Shown here one piece after another: positions 50,031 through 61,339 of a stretch of DNA of 64,000 bases. The notes under the pieces are model-generated. The model made no database searches and was not told where the DNA came from. It worked only from the letters and a program-made list of their open reading frames with translations. This DNA comes from Lateolabrax maculatus. Its lineage: Eukaryota; Chordata; Actinopteri; Acropomatiformes; Lateolabracidae. The stretch lies in the NCBI GenBank assembly GCA_031216445.1, contig CM062218.1, positions 12,200,001-12,264,000 of the forward strand. The letters run 5' to 3'. Both the position numbers and the translations under genes were made by a program. The first letter of the stretch is position 1, and each line of letters opens with the position of its first letter.

Positions 50031-50435
50031 TCAATTACAAGTAAAAGTACTGCATTCAGAATTTTAATAAATAAAAGTATTAGCAACAAAATGTACTTAA
50101 AGTATCAAAAGAAAAAATAATAAATCATGCAAAGTGCTGCATAACGAGTGCTTTTTAGTGATGCATTCATATGTAAATGGTACTCTAATATTGTGGTTGC
50201 TTAAAAATGTGTACTACTTTATATTCTGTTTGCAGTTTAATATATAACAATGCATCATATTTTCTAAACGGATTATATGTTTTGAATTTAAAATATTGAT
50301 CTGCAAAGTAAGTAGTAACTTCAGCTATCAGATAAATGTAGTAGCCTACTGTAAAAATTACAATAGGCCAAGGCTACTTCCCTCTGAAATGTAGAAGAGT
50401 TGAAGTATAATGGAGCAAAAATTAAAGAGTACCTC
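50031..50435. mobile_element. Teleost interspersed repeat, long copy next to the TRIQK promoter
   Basis: It runs through 'acaagtaaaagtactgcatt', 'aaaatgtacttaaagtatca', 'aatgcatcatattttctaaa', 'cagataaatgtagtag' and 'tccctctgaaatgtag' in the order seen in full teleost copies. No ORF. It ends about 285 bp upstream of the CpG-rich promoter. Confidence 0.6.
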
Positions 50436-50719
50436 ATAATTCTATAATATTGTGATATTATAATATAGTATTGTGATTTTGTGTGGTAGGCTACATGAGT
50501 AAATATACGTATTTACTGTTCAACACTGATATTTTGTGCTTCACTTTAGCAGAATACACCATTTTTAACCGTTTTTATAATTAATTATGTATAATTTTCA
50601 CAATATATTATAATATTAATGAAAATGTCCTTGGTTTGTAACGCCAAGGACTATCAATTTGCCTGCCCTGATTATAAATACAGTAATATATCCTACATGT
50701 TTGGTTATCCAGGAGGGTT

Positions 50720-50960
50720 TGTGTCTGGACGTGAGTGGGAGCGTCCCCGCCGTCAGCTCGTCCCGGAGTGTTTTTGTTTAAACGCCCCGCCCCCGCACTC
50801 GTGCTATTGGTCAACTCGTCAAATACCCGCGTCTGATTGGAGGAAGGGACTGTCTTTCATCGGTGGTGACGCGCAAACCAGGAACTGGGATAGAAGAAGT
50901 GGTGTGTTGGCGTTCCGGGGAAATTTGTATCAAAGTGCAATAAAGCTGTCAGTTCTTTCG
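50720..50960 (+). promoter_or_regulatory. TATA-less GC-box/CCAAT promoter, probably of TRIQK
   Basis: A sharp rise in G+C and CpG stands out against AT-rich flanks. A GC box (gccccgcccccgc) lies at about 50784-50795, inverted CCAAT boxes (attgg) at 50806-50810 and 50836-50840, and a CRE-like tgacgcgc at 50868-50875. No TATA box is seen at a sensible spacing. This is the usual architecture of a broadly expressed vertebrate promoter. It lies about 7.1 kb upstream of the TRIQK coding exon on the same strand, with a good splice donor at 51048, so TRIQK is the natural target. An alternative is that it once served the decayed THAP-type gene just downstream. The transcription start is not determined; about 50860-50950 is my guess from box spacing. 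Confidence 0.65.
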
Positions 50961-51047
50961 GCCTGCGTGTCCACATGCAGCAGCCAGACGTTTGGTAATG
51001 CAGAAACACCTCAACTGAGCGACACGACGTCTCGATAAACAAGAACA
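50900..51047 (+). other. triqk: Probable non-coding exon 1 (5' UTR) of TRIQK
   Basis: Downstream of the CpG-rich promoter the sequence runs to a strong donor, aacagGTAAGT, with GT at 51048-51049. The stretch is CpG-rich and ordinary in composition. The exon 2 acceptor at 58077 leaves only 14 nt of UTR before the ATG, so at least one upstream non-coding exon is required, and this is the best candidate in the window. The 5' boundary is approximate. The long open frame crossing this segment is a by-product of GC-rich sequence, not a coding claim. Confidence 0.55.
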
Positions 51048-51304
51048 GTAAGTAAGTAACGTTATCTTCCTGAATGCAATGGTTGAAAGCTGTCTGTAAC
51101 TTTGTCAATTACATCTGCACTGGGATGTTTCAGGTTGAATGATGTTATATATATTTGCTCTAAAGGGAACACAGGAGATAAAATATTGTCTTTTGTTCGT
51201 GTTAGGGACTACAGAGAGAGGAACAAAGTACAGATTCATGCATATAGTCAGCTAATAGTGTAGTTAGTTGGTCATTTTCCACAATGCTGACAGATAAAAA
51301 AAAA

Positions 51305-51330
51305 GCTATACTTGTGAATTCAAGTATAGC
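51305..51330. repeat. Perfect 10-bp stem palindrome
   Basis: gctatacttg and caagtatagc flank a 6-base centre (tgaatt). It is a short perfect inverted repeat of no assigned function, near the start of intron 1. Confidence 0.7.
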
Positions 51331-51369
51331 ACCCAAACACCAAGATATGTTATAAAAGGTGCAAGTACC

Positions 51370-51693
51370 TACACTCACTCCCCATTTTATTAGCTAAAAC
51401 TAATGCAAACTAATGAATAGGACCTAAAATAAATCCTACCTTAATGAAAGTGTTCAGTTTTACTTGAAGCTGGTTCATATAGGTGATTATATAGGTATTA
51501 TATGAAGAAGTGCTAGTAAATATTTTGTTCACCTCATTAATATGGATGAGATTAAAGTCAATTTAACACCTGTTTGAAATAGTAACAACAAAACTGAACA
51601 TTATAACCTTCATGAGGGTATGTTTAATTGCAGGACTGTTGTATCTGGTTACTTATAGCAAGGTGTGCCCAATAAACTTGGCAACGGAGTGTA
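51370..51693. mobile_element. Short inverted-repeat (MITE-like) element
   Basis: The left end reads tacactcactccccatttta and the right end, reverse-complemented, reads tacactccgttgccaagttt followed by attggg. This is the familiar vertebrate repeat ending 'ataaact-ggcaac-gagtgta'. It is about 324 bp with no ORF. The class (hAT- or Tc1-derived) cannot be fixed by eye. It sits in TRIQK intron 1 just upstream of the THAP-like fragments. Confidence 0.6.
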
Positions 51694-51879
51694 TTTTCAC
51701 CCAGCGTTGCTCCACAGTCATGCTTGTGGGTGTATTAGATACTTAGGCATACTTAGTTCGTGTCAAGCAAATTCAGAGATTTGTTTCTAAACAAACATCA
51801 GAAATGGTTGCTGAAAACACGTGAAAAGACTGTGAACTTAGTACTGAATTGCGGGGTTGGACCGCCATTTTGGACAGTT

Positions 51880-54560
51880 CGGCCTTTTTATTTCAATTTC
51901 CAAGGAAGGATGAGATGAAGAAGAGGTGGATTGATTTTGTGGAGAGCAACACTGATGGAGAGCTGAGGATCACCACCAACACCCGTCTGCAGTAAACATT
52001 TTACACCAGGTAGTTTTACAAACGTTCATCGGATAATTCACGGAAAATCTGCTGTAACTAGTGAATGGTGCTGAACAAACTATCTCCCTCATCCTCCCGG
52101 CCTCCTCGCCATCGCCGGCAGTATGTGCCCACCAATGCGTGTAAGTTGCCTTGTGTTCTTATGTTATAATTATAGTAAGTAGTCCATAGGAACTGTACTA
52201 AAGTTTGTAGGCGGTGCAACCTCCTAACGTGACTTTACATTGTGTAGCCTAGCATCATTTCCTGTAGTTAGTTAACATTAGTGCATGTAATGTTATATCG
52301 GCCTCGTTCTCTGATGGGAATCCATAGGAAAATGCACTGCTAGTCCACAAAAGATGAGTTATCTTTTATGTGCATCAATATAGCCATGACAAAGAATTAT
52401 GTGCGGATTATATGAGGGTTTTATGTTTGTGGGTATAATGACGAACCCACCACCCACCAAATGTGGGTGATATTTTTAACTAGGACTACCAAACCTTCCA
52501 GGCACATTGGCAGGTAGTTTTTTTAATGGCCTTCTGTAATAATTGACCGCATTTGGGCAAAAGCTGCGAAGTGACAAAAGATTCCCTGTCTAGAGTGTGC
52601 GTTGTCTTCCTGAGGTAAATTGCTTATGCAAATTGTTATTATCCCCCACAGTGGAAAAGTGATGTGGGTTAGGAGTAATTTGGGTGTCCAGTTTTACCAA
52701 GGTGTTATTGGTCAGGAGGTACAAACTTGATTCATTTGACAAGTAATTTCAACTGTTTTCACAAAGCAGCCCCTTCGAGTGCCAGTGCGACAACATGCAG
52801 AAAGTCACCAGAGAAGTTGGATGTCGGATGGACCCTTTGTGGGGAAAAGGACCGTGGCTACACAAGTGTCTAAAATGACATTAAGCAAAAGAAAGAATAC
52901 AGGTATGTTGAGAGGTCAAGTTCTTCGTTTGTCTTTGTGAATGTCTGGGATGTTAACAGACAAATTCTAGGTATGCACAATATGGTTGTTGAAAGAAAAC
53001 ACTCCACTCATGGAATGCACCTCACACGGATGTTACTGCTGTGCTATGAACCTAGATCCTATTCATTATCATACATTTAAAAAAATCCAGTACATTAACG
53101 TTTTGACAGGACAAGAGAGAATGTCATGTGTGGTGTATGAACCCTGCAACGTAATGGTCAAAGTACAACAAACATTTTTAACTAACTTGTTCTATTTACA
53201 CCGCTCCACCTCTCTTACACATAAAAACACTATACAGAAAAATCTCTTATTACTATCCTTATTTGCATACATATTTTCCTAGTTATCAAGCTGTGGGAAC
53301 CAGTAGGAGTGTTGCTGTGGGCAACACCACATCCCAGCTTCTTCCGCTCTGTTCTTCAGCTCCACTTTAGCTGAAAGCAGTTCCACCTGATAAGTTAACT
53401 TTGCTTGTTATAGATCTTTTGTTAATCTGACATTTGATTTGATGCATTTATATGCTGATGTGAGAATTAGGGCTGGGTGACATAGCTGAACAATTTTTAA
53501 TTTTCGAGCAGGAGAAAAAAGTGAGAATTTTAACCGTCTTACTTTGAACTTAATGCTTTTTTGAAAACAATTTCCTCACCTTCTGCACTCATTTTTTCAC
53601 TCAAGGCTGTTCCTGTTGTTGTATTACATGTCAACTGTGCAACCGAACAATACACCTGTTAAATGATGGGCTGTTTGCCTGTCACTCCCAGCACGCTCCT
53701 TTATCAAGGCATGTGATAGGCTGTTTATGAGCCAGGGAGGGAGCACGCTTGGGGTTTGGGTCATTCAACAGCTGAAGCCTGGTACGCCACTATTCGATAA
53801 CTATTATGTCATTTAATTAGAATCCTGTAATATACTTTCAGCTGCTGTGCACTCATCATCTTTTATGTATTTGTTATTCTCTTTCCCCCTCTAGCAACAA
53901 AGGCCACCTACAAGTTCAAGAAGATGCTCATGAACAAACGTGATGAGATAAAGCTTAGCCCTCTCTACCAAATATCTGCCTTTGAGGGGTTCCACAGTGT
54001 GGTTCGCACCAAAAAACGCTGTCTTCTCATGCTTAGCGATGCTCTGCAGGTAAATTTTATAGTAATCATGTTGTCAATGCTGTGTAGTAACAGGGCTCCA
54101 GAGTGCTAACATTTGACTTGGATATCATGCAAACCTGCCCAGTGCCTTTTTATTTGGGAATATACATGTTTTACATATGATTTTGTATCTGCTGTCTTTT
54201 TATTTGCTGGTCCCATCAAACTTCCAGGCACTGGAATTTTACACCCATGTAAAATTTTAGCTTCTAGCCCTTTCAGGATTTCCGTCCACGTGTCCTGGAA
54301 GATTTCAATGTCCCGGATATTCCTGGTCTAAAACCGGTAATTACCAGATAATGGAAACCCTGAGCCCTTTACTAACTATTTTGGAGTAATCTCATTCAAA
54401 CCCTTTTCATTTCAGGGTTTACCTGGCCGCATTGCATTTCAACGAAAATTAATTTATGCATGATTCCAAACTCATTTGCCTTGCAGGTGAGATTTTGGCA
54501 CCACCTGATCGACGAAGTGTTGGACTACATTTGCCACCGTGAAATAATTATAAACAAGCA
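51880..54560 (+). pseudogene. Decayed multi-exon THAP-domain family gene in TRIQK intron 1
   Basis: Four separated blocks in one orientation resemble successive parts of a teleost THAP-domain gene family. (1) 51890-52140 encodes FPRKDEMKKRWIDFVESN, then ITTNTRL, and after a frame break CSKHF, the THAP signature C-x-x-H-F. (2) 52767-52902 carries a region like the family's VGxQTDP and TQ-S--TL words, split across frames. (3) 53895-54049 is open and encodes MLMNKRDEIKLSPLYQISAF followed by EGFHSVV, resembling the LSP-x-x-Q-T-S-x-L-E-x-F-H-S block. (4) 54487-54560 encodes VRFWHHLIDEVLDYI. Canonical splice dinucleotides remain at every junction (GT 52141; AG 52765-52766; GT 52903; AG 53893-53894; GT 54050; AG 54485-54486), so this is not a processed copy. 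The zinc-binding cysteine pair at the THAP start is not seen, and block 1 has a 2-bp-type deletion and later stops. Family assignment rests on remembered motifs. An alternative is a fragment of another domesticated transposase-like gene. Confidence 0.5.
53895..54049 (+). pseudogene. Best-preserved block of the THAP-family copy
   Basis: This 155-base block is open throughout, has a pyrimidine-rich acceptor (ctttccccctctag) and a good donor (cagGTAAAT), and encodes TKATYKFKKMLMNKRDEIKL, then SPLYQISAFEGFHSVV, then RTKKRCLLMLSDALQ. The SPLYQxSxxExFHSVV word is the part that resembles the family; the last 15 residues do not fit it and may be out of frame or diverged. Because it is open with intact splice sites it could still be spliced into a transcript, including as a cryptic exon of TRIQK. 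Confidence 0.5.
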
Positions 54561-54846
54561 GTCAATAATATTTCTAATTAGTACTTTAGTAACAGTTTGT
54601 CAACAGTTGAGACTATATTAATTACTTAACATTTCAAATCATCCTCTATCTGTCTTTCTTTTTTATGATGGCTTAGTGTTGAAATGCATCTGTTTCTACT
54701 TGGCACCCTCCTGCTTTTATTAAAAGATCTGCATTATATTCCAGAGTGTTGGTCTCCGTTGTATATAAAAGCACCACGTGAATGCAAGCTGTTTATTATT
54801 GGCACAGAGTTAGTTTATTATTAGTGTACCATCATTATGCTTTGTT

Positions 54847-54849
<3 letters not shown>

Positions 54850-54891
<42 letters not shown>
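54850..54891. repeat. (TA)n microsatellite
   Basis: Twenty-one TA units in TRIQK intron 1; potentially cruciform-forming. Confidence 0.97.
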
Positions 54892-54894
<3 letters not shown>

Positions 54895-56038
54895 TTTCGG
54901 TGTGCATTGATCCTCAAGGTACTCCAATGTAGTGAACTGTTATTTTTACACAGATTAATGTATATATTAATAAACCTTGCTAATAAGTTTGCATAAACAG
55001 TGCAACTTGGTTCTTGAGTCCTAAACCTTCTGAACCTGTTGGTCAGAATAGATGTGGTCTTTTATGGTACTTTGGTGCCAGAGATCTTGTACTATACTGC
55101 TTGTGTTTTCATACTTTTAATGATTATTGTGGATGATACAGACAGATGATACAGAATTAAGCCCATTACAGCAGGCTATCTCACCCTCTGTGGGCATCAT
55201 CCTGCATTGTCCACAGGTGCACCCGTGCAAGTACAGTTTAACTTACAGTGTGACTAAAGATATTGTCCACCATTTGAGTTGTCAATTCTATATTAGGAAC
55301 AATCGTACGGTTATATTATCTGAACAGTTTAGAACATATGCTGTTGCTCAACTTGTGTCTTGCAATGACTGTTAGCAGTCTACACATAAAGTAGTAAGAA
55401 GACCTGCAGGTATGTGTAGTTGAATGAAATTGACCATACATGATGTGTTAAATTTTACTTTAGTGTAGTCTTAATAATATTGATAACTGCTAGGGTTTTT
55501 GTACCTGAATAATTGGTAATATGTAACAAAACTTAAGCATGAGGACGCTAGTTGCATCATTGACTATACAGTAAAATCTGGTAAAGTGACAAAATGTCTT
55601 TTGTTCTAGATATTTTATAGCCTAACTTTATTTGGTATGTCAGTAATACATATTGCTGACTGCTGAAAGTGTCCCCTGGCTCTAAACTAGATCTGGTTGT
55701 ACAAGTCCAGTAAAGCTGCTAGACAGAGCATTCATTTATCAAGTTGTAGTGGTATTTGAGAGAGACTGCATTTTTCCAGCAAATTGGCGTGGTTTCAGCG
55801 CCTTCAGCTGACACGCCCCTAGCATTTCAGAGCAGGTAATACTGCTTATTTTTTCACAATTTTTGAAACCTAATTTTATTTACCTACATTTTTTTTTTTT
55901 AATCATTCAAATTTGGCTGGGTGCTTAATAACTAATTTTTATGTGGTGTGACAAACTCAAAACACATTTATTATTGCTTTACATGAACTAGAAAGTACTT
56001 CCTAGACTGTAACTTAGTGATCTAACCATGTGCAAAGC

Positions 56039-56061
56039 AAAAAAAAAAAAAAAAAAAAAAA
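56039..56061. repeat. Poly(A) run, A23
   Basis: Homopolymer A in intron 1. No retroposed gene body is recognisable upstream. Confidence 0.9.
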
Positions 56062-58091
56062 CTTGTGAAAAAGAAATTGTGACTTAATAGGGCAAATTCA
56101 CTTTTAAATGAACTTGCTATTGGAAGTTTTATTGTACCAGGAATGGAACCTAGGCTTTCTATAGGGGAACTATTACTAAAAGCCATCGTTAAAACAAAAT
56201 ACTTGCTAGTCCTAGTTTTGGTTTCTAGTAAATTTAGGATGTTAATGACTAGAATGTAATGTCATCTATGTATATAAGGTGCAAAAAATGGACAGTATTA
56301 TTTTATCAGCACCAACGATGCTCCTGTCACTTTACTTAAAATTTTTTTCTACTAATCAGCACACTGCCTTGCTAAGTCTTTATACCCCACCGTTGCAAAT
56401 GCAAAATATACTGTGACACATCTGTAGAAATTTCAGAGTGGAATGAGTAAATAGGCTTCAAATATGTTGCTTCTGGCAAATTAAATATAATATTGTGATG
56501 TTGCTGCACAGTACAACATCCAGCAAATCTGAGAGCCTACTGTGTCCAACTGTAAATATTACATTTTGACAATTTCCTCTCTTCCTTTAGTCCTCCTCTC
56601 ACTTCCTTTAGTTTGCTGACTCTGGTTTCCAACCGCTGGAGAACAATAGTTGTGCATACATCCTCCTACTCTGCTGGCACTAACAACATTTGAAATCTAG
56701 CTGTTTTAAATGTAAGGTAAAATTCAAGTCTCCCAAGACAGCAGTCTCCCATGAGAAGGTATCAGTCAGCACAAGCAGCCAGCCACGCTCCTTGAACATG
56801 CTAATTCAGTCACTTTTCTTTATTCCCTGGCTGCACCTCCAGATTCTTCACCACTCCTGTTCTTCTAGGATGCACACAGAAACTTTTTCCTTTCCTGTTC
56901 GCCTCTCTGTTCTACCCTGTGCACACACCTGCTTACACATTTCTCTCTCTGTTACACTTAAACATATGATTTGAAATGTCAATTGATTATCATTAGCAGG
57001 ACTTGATATATATTGAGAATTATTTGTCAAAACATATTGTGCATATCTTTCAAATCATGCTTTAATCCTTCAGGCTAAGAACAGGTCAGAGGGACAGGCA
57101 TGCCCCTCGACTCATACTTGCTTTTTCCACTATTTTAAACAAAAGGCTACAATATTGATTGATGCAGTGTGTTGTGAGGGAGCCTGTCTGGAATTTAGAG
57201 CAGAGTGCTCACTGAGAAACAAGTGTGATGGATGGATGCAAGAAACACGCACTGAGTTTTAACACGTTGTAAAGAAAAGTATTATGCAGGCGTAGTTAAT
57301 TCTGGCGACTGTACATCTATACATGTGCATGCTGTGACTTAAATGCACAGCTCTATACATAAGCATAGTCCAACACTTGCACAGTCACACAATCTGCAAT
57401 CTGTCTTGCAAACTTAAATATTAAATAGATACTTTTTTCCAGGGATTTTGTGTCACTGCTCTCAAACTTGTGATATATACACGTAGTAAACTTGCACTCT
57501 CTACACAAACATTAAATAATTATTAATTACATGTAAAGTTTGGCATTTCCATTTTATTAAATGTAGATCGTTCTTTTTCCCTTGGCCCATCTATTTTGGC
57601 ATTGTAATGGCATGTGTGATAAGGCACATGAGGGAAATGTTCCTGAATGTAGCTGCATGTGTAAATGGTCAAAATCACTAGCGGTGCCTGAAAGGTTATC
57701 CCAGTAATTTACAGGGAACTATTTGTGAAAGAGGCTAAAGAGAGCTCATGGTGTGAAGCGAAATGGTGTTAAACTAAATTAGATGGATAGGAAGTTCACA
57801 GACTGTGAACATAACACACGGAAGGTGGTAAGAATTAATTGAATTATGTCTAGCAGATGTATGTGAAAGATAAACCATCTGCCTGATGAAAACTGACTAC
57901 TCCTTTTATATATAATTAACATATTAACTTGAATCCTTCCTGCAGATTTCAGGCTACAGTAACAGGAATGGAGCTATATCTGTATTTGATTAAACTAAAT
58001 GATCAGGTGTTAACACTGAGACGCAGTTGTGAAATACTCTCACTCAAACGGTTGTTTTTCTTCTCATTTCTTGTCAGGCTGAGGAAGGAGA

Positions 58092-58152
58092 ATGGGGAAG
58101 AAGGATGCCAATGTGACCAGATCACCAGTTGATCAGTACCGAAAACAGATTG
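58092..58152 (+). CDS. triqk: TRIQK, first coding exon (codons 1-20 plus first base of codon 21)
   Basis: The exon spans 58078-58152; its coding part translates to a 20-residue start beginning MGKKDANVTRSPVDQYRKQI, with the first base of the next codon (a Gly in known TRIQK) at the exon end. This matches the conserved N terminus of TRIQK, a vertebrate protein of about 86 residues with three QxxK/R motifs and one C-terminal membrane segment in the ER; Xenopus work links it to cell-volume control (family knowledge). Visible here are the first motif (Q15-K18) and the start of the second (Q19-I20-G21). The third motif and the membrane segment must lie on later exons. The start is supported by an in-frame TGA at 58080-58082, four codons upstream, and a strong Kozak context (A at -3, G at +4). 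A pyrimidine-rich acceptor ends in AG at 58076-58077, and a consensus donor, gtgagt, starts at 58153. No frameshift is seen. The next coding exon was not found before base 64000. Confidence 0.93.
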
Positions 58153-59099
58153 GTGAGTCTTCATTCATCTTGATGCTGGTTAATCAATTTGTTGATCAAC
58201 CGTCCACTATAACCAAAACAATATTTGGTATTGTCACTTGATTTGGTATTTTGACATTGGTTAGAAACTGTTATAAAGAAATGTTGAGATTGCTTTACTT
58301 TGTTTCATTACATAAAATAAATTATCTGGCTCTTGGGGCATTTTGTATAATAAATGATTGATACTTTAATCAAAAACTTAATCAATATATTAACTGACAA
58401 AACAGTAAATTCTGTAAATTAGTTTATAATACTTTTTGACAGTTGAGATTGGTCTTCGACTTGTTGTGTAACTCTGTTTCAACAAAAATCCTAACTCAGT
58501 GCTTGATGTGGGCAATTTTACCACAACACGGTAATCAACTTAGTGTTCTCTCTTAGAAACACGCTAATGTCACTCTCAATAAGTCACACATGATACTGTG
58601 TTGCAGTGAGCAATTCTGTGGTAGTTTTACATATATCCCAAACTGCAAACTCTTTTGAAGACCTTTATCAACGTTAGCTATGCAAAAATTTGCATAATCT
58701 CTTTGCACAGTCCTGAAAACTCCAATTTGTATTGGTTTGAAAAGAAACTTTAACCAGACTCACTGGATTAGGACCAGTATACAAGCTGTGGAAGTAATTA
58801 CACTTGGAGACAAACAAGCAGCATCAAAGATCACATTACTGACAGACAGTGAATTCCACGCCCAAAAAACTGCCCCTTTGATATCATGTCAGAAGCTGTT
58901 TTGTCAAAGTTTAATGCAACTCTAATCCTGCGGTATTTTGTTTCCCCATCTTTCCCCTTACATCACAAAGGCCTAACTAAGGCAATATGGTCGGTATCAA
59001 TCAAAACTTAGGTCCCCTTTAGCGTGCCAGCTGTGGTTGCTTGAAGATCACAGCTCATATCATGTCTTTTTGTTTTTGTTTTCCTCTTGTGGTGCAAAA

Positions 59100-60330
59100 C
59101 CAAAAGGTCGCCAATGGCAAAGCTGGATAATTGTGAGCAGCTATGACTGACGCAAAAACAAAGGGAAGCTCTGTTCTCCTTATAGGCTTAAAGTTTTTAC
59201 TTCAGGTCCCAGGAGTGGTACATTGTCTACCTAAAATAGAAGAGTTTTGCGCCAAATGGGCTGAGACTCTCACTAAAGCCTTGGTAGTGGTCTCGATTTA
59301 AGAGCATCTTTACCAGGAACCTATTAAAAAAGCTGAGACAAAGGAGAGGAGTTCCTTCATATACATGGCAACAATCACAGCTCAAGAGGATGAGCTGAAC
59401 AGAGTGACACAATTTAGAAGATGAAAAGTAGAAAATTAGTAGGACACCTTGAATTACCAAATGTATCCAGGATTTTTCCACCCTGGCCATGGGAAGTCTA
59501 AAAAGTATTAGATCCAACATAGTAAGGGAGAACCCAGATGACCAAAAATGCAACTTGTCTTCTTAGGCACCGACTCAGGACGCACTCAACGACAATGGCT
59601 GGCCGTGCACATTTTAGAATCGTATCTTGTGGCATCTTATTTTAGAGATGCTGGCGATATCTTTGATCAGTCGTCCAAAATGTACATTAATCAGGAGGAT
59701 TCTGACTACCAGCTACCCTTTTATATGTGTTATCAAGTTGTTGTCTTGACTAGAGAAGTGGAAATGAAGTGAAGTGACCGACCTGTACCGTTCTTGTGTT
59801 GCTTGCAAAAATACCAGTTATTCATGGCTATATATTTGGTTCTGTGACTGGTAAATCACACAATATAAAACGCTTTCGTGCCATTTGAAGGCAAGAAGTC
59901 CACCATATCCAGGCATTCTCAAGAAGCCGCCCCCCCGTTTCTAGTCCGTCTTTTATTGCTTTTGATCAATTTCATTAATTTGCAAGAGGAGTTGATGGAG
60001 ACAGACGCCTACTACAGGTTGAATAGAGATGGATTTTTTTGTCTGAAAAACATCACGTCCCTCTTGTCTTATGAAAAATGTCTTCTCGTTTTCTCTAATC
60101 TATCAAATATAATGTTCTGTACCAATCCACATCCCCCTTCTGAAGATTGTGTCAATTATGGCATTGTTGTGGTCCCCTTCCTCTCGGTGGAGGATCGTCT
60201 GTTGGCCCCTGGTGATTCACATCCTCTGATTATTCCAGGTTTTACATTTCCTGGCGTTACTTTTGTGTTAACACGACTCATTAGGTGGTCTCTTAAGCTC
60301 AGACACGTGATAGCCTGTTGAGAAATGTCT
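59100..60330. other. Unexplained ORF-dense stretch in TRIQK intron 2
   Basis: A minus-strand 108-codon frame (59227-59553) and + frames of 74 (59548-59772) and 147 codons (59878-60321) follow one another. The 147-codon frame is hydrophobic with LVRLLLLLINFINLQEEL near its start. No family recognised, no RT or transposase motif found, no terminal repeats seen. Possibly a decayed mobile-element body. Confidence 0.3.
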
Positions 60331-61339
60331 CTGTCTTGTTTACGCTACATTGCTATAAGGGTTGGGGTCTCGTAAAGCAGTGTGACGGTTGTATATGTTT
60401 TCATAGTGGGACAGAAGAATAGGATTATTTAGCCCACAGGTATCCCTTAACCATCTGCTATTGTGTAAAACCTGGCAGGTTCAACAAATGAGAGACAGAC
60501 ATAACAAGCTCATCTCCCACTGTCACATCCCCTACCAGGGTTGCAGAAAATCTTGTTTTTTCCTTTTTTCTTTCCCATTTAGTGATTTCTTTCTCATCAA
60601 TTCAAAAATATGTAACACGGGTGTCAGGAATACTGTGGTCCTTTCTCTCCCTCCTCCTCCTCCTTCCAACCCCTCAATTTCTACCGTTTTTCCTTCTTTT
60701 TGAATGGCCATCAGCAATTTCAGTGAACCACTGTTTAACAGAAAAGGTCGAAAACAGAGAAGGGGGGTGGATGTCGGAGACGAAAATGAAATCTTCAAAG
60801 ATAGCATGGGGCTGGTTCTTTTGAGAGCTGGAACAGGCCACACATGGTAATTTGAATTCGTAATGGGTGACTTATTCATGGTACATCAGCAGTAATCCAG
60901 GCTGGTTGTTGAGCTGTACCATCATCTCTGCTGGAGTGCTTTTGTCATGTCAGATGGCCATCAAGGGGCCACTGTTGACATTCTTTTTAAATACCATTAT
61001 TAGGCCTGTTATAATTGACTGTGCCAAGCTGCCCTCAGGAGAGCTAAAGCCATAGTGTTCTTACATGGAAGTGCAAGTGGTCACTCTGTTCAAGTAATCA
61101 TTGCTGCTGCAATTGTCTACGACAAGACTAATTTCACATTGTAAAGAATATCAAACCTACAAAATTGTACTTGCAATAAAATGTGAGAAATTGGTATGTA
61201 GGCGAAATACTTAACTCACGTCTGTGGGTTGTCTACAGTATATCCTCAAGGTATTGTGATTTTCCTCTTGTCATTATATTATAGATGTTTTTCATTTAGT
61301 TGTTTTAATAGACTTTTACTGTAAATCTAACATGGATTG

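Larger units (their letters stand above)
51048..58077 (+). other. triqk: TRIQK intron 1 (inferred)
   Basis: Inferred from the donor at 51048 and the acceptor at 58076-58077. It contains a short palindrome (51305-51330), an inverted-repeat element (51370-51693), the decayed THAP-family gene (51880-54560), a (TA)n tract (54850-54891) and a 23-bp poly(A) run (56039-56061). In 54.9-57.5 kb I see AT-rich sequence without recognisable exons. The stretch 57660-57900 is more complex and could be a conserved intronic element. Confidence 0.55.

Noticed and set aside
50619..51038. 139-codon frame over the TRIQK promoter
   Set aside because: It covers GC box, CCAAT boxes and the donor region; open because of GC content. 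It starts upstream of the promoter.
51305..51330. microRNA precursor
   Set aside because: The stem is only 10 bp; far too short for a pre-miRNA.
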